Made by a program: the position numbers and the translations under genes. Below are positions 61,713 through 64,000 of a DNA stretch of 64,000 bases, one piece after another. The notes beneath the pieces are model-generated. The model did not search any database. It was not told the DNA's origin and saw nothing but the letters and a program-made list of their open reading frames with translations. Source of the DNA: Scatomorpha sp964367935. Its GTDB lineage: Bacteria > Bacillota > Clostridia > Oscillospirales > Oscillospiraceae. Position 1 is the stretch's first letter. Every line of letters begins with the position of its first letter. Location: assembly GCA_964367935.1 (NCBI GenBank), contig CAYIYZ010000005.1, forward strand, positions 100,114 through 164,113, in the 5' to 3' direction.

Positions 61713-61739
61713 AGACTTGCGATGTAACATCGCAAGTCT
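61713..61739. terminator. 12-bp stem hairpin
   Basis: A perfect 12-bp stem (61713-61724 with 61728-61739) with a TAA loop, T-rich on the minus side. It probably ends transcripts from the permease gene at 61932. The interval 61740-61931 has one small hairpin (61824-61846) and no gene. Confidence 0.8.
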
Positions 61740-61931
61740 CTTAGTATATTTACTCACTTTTTCTCTGCCTTGTAGCACATGAGTAGTGTTGCCATAGCGC
61801 CATTTACACACGGAGAAAATCTTAGTGATATCTAGTAAATATCACTGTTAATTGATGGTTTTAAAGCGACTGAAAATGTGCGGATAAAAATGGTATTTAC
61901 TAATATATCTCAAAAGACACTAACAAAAAAT

Positions 61932-64000
61932 TTACCCTACCTCACGAAGCCGTTCAACAATAGATTTGCGTTTTACACTACTATAGATAATTAGTGGAGT
62001 TGTCGTAGATATGAGCACCAGTAGTACCGAAATAATAATAATTGGTAAAATCTCAAAATTGTAGCTTGATGCTATCATAGAAACACTTAACATATCCACT
62101 GTATAGTAGCATATAAGCGAGCCTATTGTGGCTAAAAAAGCTATTACAGAAACCCCATAAAACAGCCCCTCGCTTATAAGCATCTTTTTCAGTTGCCCAC
62201 CTGTCATGCCAAAACTTTGAAGCATGGCAAGCTCTATCTTCCTTGATGACACCGAGGTTATCATAGTATTTATAAAGTTTATGATGCCTATAAATCCTAA
62301 AATAAAGCTCAGGGTATACCCTGTCACTAAATAGGTGTTTTTTAGGTCATCAAACTCCTCCATGTATAAAGCCTTGCTTTCATAGTCAAGCAGTGGGTTG
62401 ATGTTATTTGTATAGTCTGATATAAACTGCTCAATTTGTGGAATAGCTTCTTCATCTGCCCATAGTGTCATATTCATCGGGTTTCTATCAGGCAAATGCT
62501 CAACAAACTCGCTTTCAGGCAGAATAAAATATACATCTAAGATTATACTGTAACGCTTATCAAGTGAATAAGGCAAAGCACCAGCATCAAGCACTTCATA
62601 CTCCTTTGTTTTTCCATTACCAAAGTCAATTACAACTTTTTCTCCCACATCATAATAAAGTTCATCTGGACGAGAAACTCCATAATATCCTGTGGTCAGA
62701 ACATATTCCCCTGTTTTAAAAAGCTCAATTTGTTCCTCAGTTAAATAATCTTTTCCTATAATATCATTACTATCAGTTGCAATCTTATCCATTAGACTTT
62801 CGGAAACACCGTAAATAAAGGAATAGATTTCGCTATCTTCATGGAGCATATCCATAGATGATTCTATGTACATAGTGTTGCTATCATAATATTTTTCTAC
62901 CGATGATTCTACACGCTCTTTAGCAGTATCCGTCAAAATATGGGAACCAGCCCAAGTATAGACTTTTCCGATTTTGTTCACTCCCTCAAGAGCAGACACT
63001 TCCTCTATAAATTCATCTGTAACACTATCTAAGCCGCTGTTAGCTCCAAGATTTAATAGCGATGCATCTGATACCACAAAATCACTTACCACAAATCTAC
63101 TTAAATACGCATCCATATCAAGACCATTAACAAAGGTATAGGTAATATTAAAAATAAGCGCAGACAGGGAAATAGAGATGATTACAAGGGCGGTTTTAAG
63201 TTTATTCCGCTTAACGCTTGCAAGTGCCATGGAGAGGGGTGTAACCTTTTTTGCTTTTCGTATATCTTCAGCTTTTTTATCAACATTTGTATGCCTAACT
63301 GCTTCTATAGGCGAGAGCTTCGCTACAAATTTACATGGCTTATTGCAGGAAATTTGCACTGTTATCAGTGAAAATACAGTAGCAAAAACTAAAATCATCG
63401 GATTTACACTAACAATATAATAATCAAATGTACTCATTCCCATAACGGCAGGCATAAGGCTCGCACCAACAAAGTAACCCATGGCTAAGCCCAGCGGTAT
63501 GCCTATCGCCGATAAAATTAAGGCTTGCAGCCGTACTATTCTTTTAAGTTGTCTTGATGTTGTGCCGATTGTCTTTAGCAAGCCGTAAAACTTCACATCG
63601 TTTGATACAGAGATTAAAAAGATATTATAGATAATAAGATAGCCTGAACTTATGATAATCGTGGTAAGTACTGCGACTAAAGCCAATGATGTAGCATCAA
63701 TATCTGATGTCATATATGCCCAGTTGACACCATCATCAACTAAGGACATATCAAAACTCATTCGTGTGTTTAGTGCGCTCATTTGACCCTCAATATCAAA
63801 ACTGGTAGGGAAGTCAAAATTCACCATAACCATACCAGCATTGTATGACATATCATCACGCATCTTTTCTATATAAGGAAAAACATCATCACCAACCCAA
63901 ACAGGGGCAACCTTCATTGCATATTCCCTAGAGGTAATAACCTGCGATACTGCAAGTGCTGGGTCAACTTCATAAATGCCAGATACTACGAAAGTATCTT
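61932..64000 (-). CDS. FtsX-type ABC permease (5' end outside window)
   Basis: Open to the right edge: codons upstream of the ATG at 63917 stay in frame to base 64000 (with V-S-G-I-Y-E-V-D-P), so the first part of the gene is missing. The visible 689 residues have membrane helices at about 100-125, 145-175, 185-205, 245-270, 575-600, 620-645 and 655-680 (window count from 64000), a large outside loop of about 300 residues between the two helix groups, and the FtsX patterns near K-F-Y-G-L-L-K-T-I-G-T-T and M-L-Q-S-F-G-M-T-G-G-Q-L. This is the shape of BceB/YxdM-like exporters or LolE-like permeases, often for antimicrobial peptide resistance or lipoprotein export. Its ATPase would lie to the right. 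Confidence 0.88.
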   Translation of the reverse strand, partial: DTFVVSGIYEVDPALAVSQVITSREYAMKVAPVWVGDDVFPYIEKMRDDMSYNAGMVMVNFDFPTSFDIEGQMSALNTRMSFDMSLVDDGVNWAYMTSDIDATSLALVAVLTTIIISSGYLIIYNIFLISVSNDVKFYGLLKTIGTTSRQLKRIVRLQALILSAIGIPLGLAMGYFVGASLMPAVMGMSTFDYYIVSVNPMILVFATVFSLITVQISCNKPCKFVAKLSPIEAVRHTNVDKKAEDIRKAKKVTPLSMALASVKRNKLKTALVIISISLSALIFNITYTFVNGLDMDAYLSRFVVSDFVVSDASLLNLGANSGLDSVTDEFIEEVSALEGVNKIGKVYTWAGSHILTDTAKERVESSVEKYYDSNTMYIESSMDMLHEDSEIYSFIYGVSESLMDKIATDSNDIIGKDYLTEEQIELFKTGEYVLTTGYYGVSRPDELYYDVGEKVVIDFGNGKTKEYEVLDAGALPYSLDKRYSIILDVYFILPESEFVEHLPDRNPMNMTLWADEEAIPQIEQFISDYTNNINPLLDYESKALYMEEFDDLKNTYLVTGYTLSFILGFIGIINFINTMITSVSSRKIELAMLQSFGMTGGQLKKMLISEGLFYGVSVIAFLATIGSLICYYTVDMLSVSMIASSYNFEILPIIIISVLLVLISTTTPLIIYSSVKRKSIVERLREVG

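Overview
The window reads as chromosomal DNA of an anaerobic Clostridia-type Bacillota. The evidence is consistent sigma-A promoters (TTGACA-17-TATACT type), strong AGGAGG ribosome-binding sites, hairpin-plus-T-run terminators after nearly every transcription unit, lipoproteins with an L-S-A-C lipobox, an S-layer (SLH) surface protein, TRAP and FecCD transporters, and many two-component and cyclic-di-GMP proteins. I saw no rRNA, tRNA, phage module, intact transposase or CRISPR array. The genus cannot be fixed from sequence reading alone.

Layout. 0-0.8 kb: the 3' end of an unknown gene and a 58-aa orphan. 0.8-7.2 kb: a zinc-ribbon membrane protein with two in-frame minisatellites, then an HD-GYP response regulator and a large PAS hybrid histidine kinase in one operon. 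7.3-13.9 kb: two unrecognised proteins, a DUF3592 protein, a CapA-like enzyme, a SnoaL-like protein, an SH3-M15 peptidase and a secreted unknown protein. 13.9-23.4 kb: a 2011-aa S-layer protein with lamin-tail and PHP domains, a YibE/F membrane protein and a diguanylate cyclase. 23.6-28.3 kb: an HMG-CoA-lyase / MatC-like carrier / family III CoA-transferase operon divergent from a LacI regulator, with matching operator-like dyads in both promoters. 28.3-33.2 kb: a GGCT-like protein, a Crp/Fnr regulator, and a sulfatase plus SLC13 permease operon ending at a small repeat element. 33.2-43 kb: a 7TM-type sensor kinase with its regulator, and a MacAB-like efflux operon with an extra lipoprotein beside a second two-component system. 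43-49 kb: a DUF3592 protein, a TRAP transporter and a panB-panE-formyl-THF cyclo-ligase operon. 49-55 kb: a secreted helical-repeat protein divergent from an AT-rich regulator-kinase-metallohydrolase operon, and a leucine-rich-repeat lipoprotein followed by a second copy of the repeat element. 55-61.5 kb: an operon of aldo/keto reductase-like protein, ADP-ribosylglycohydrolase-like protein and a FecBCD-type importer, ending in a chimeric sulfatase pseudogene. 61.6-64 kb: a structured intergenic element and an FtsX-type permease cut by the window edge.

Most unusual points: (1) a sulfatase remnant whose middle has been replaced by a 95-bp inverted copy of the nearby leucine-rich-repeat gene; (2) a short element with terminal inverted repeats that lies beside terminator hairpins twice, once between perfect 38-bp direct repeats that are themselves whole terminators; (3) the twin operator dyads of the LacI-controlled catabolic operon; (4) an unexplained closed-stem structured element at 61.6 kb; (5) the unusual AKR/ADP-ribosylglycohydrolase/FecBCD combination, in which the AKR lacks its catalytic His.
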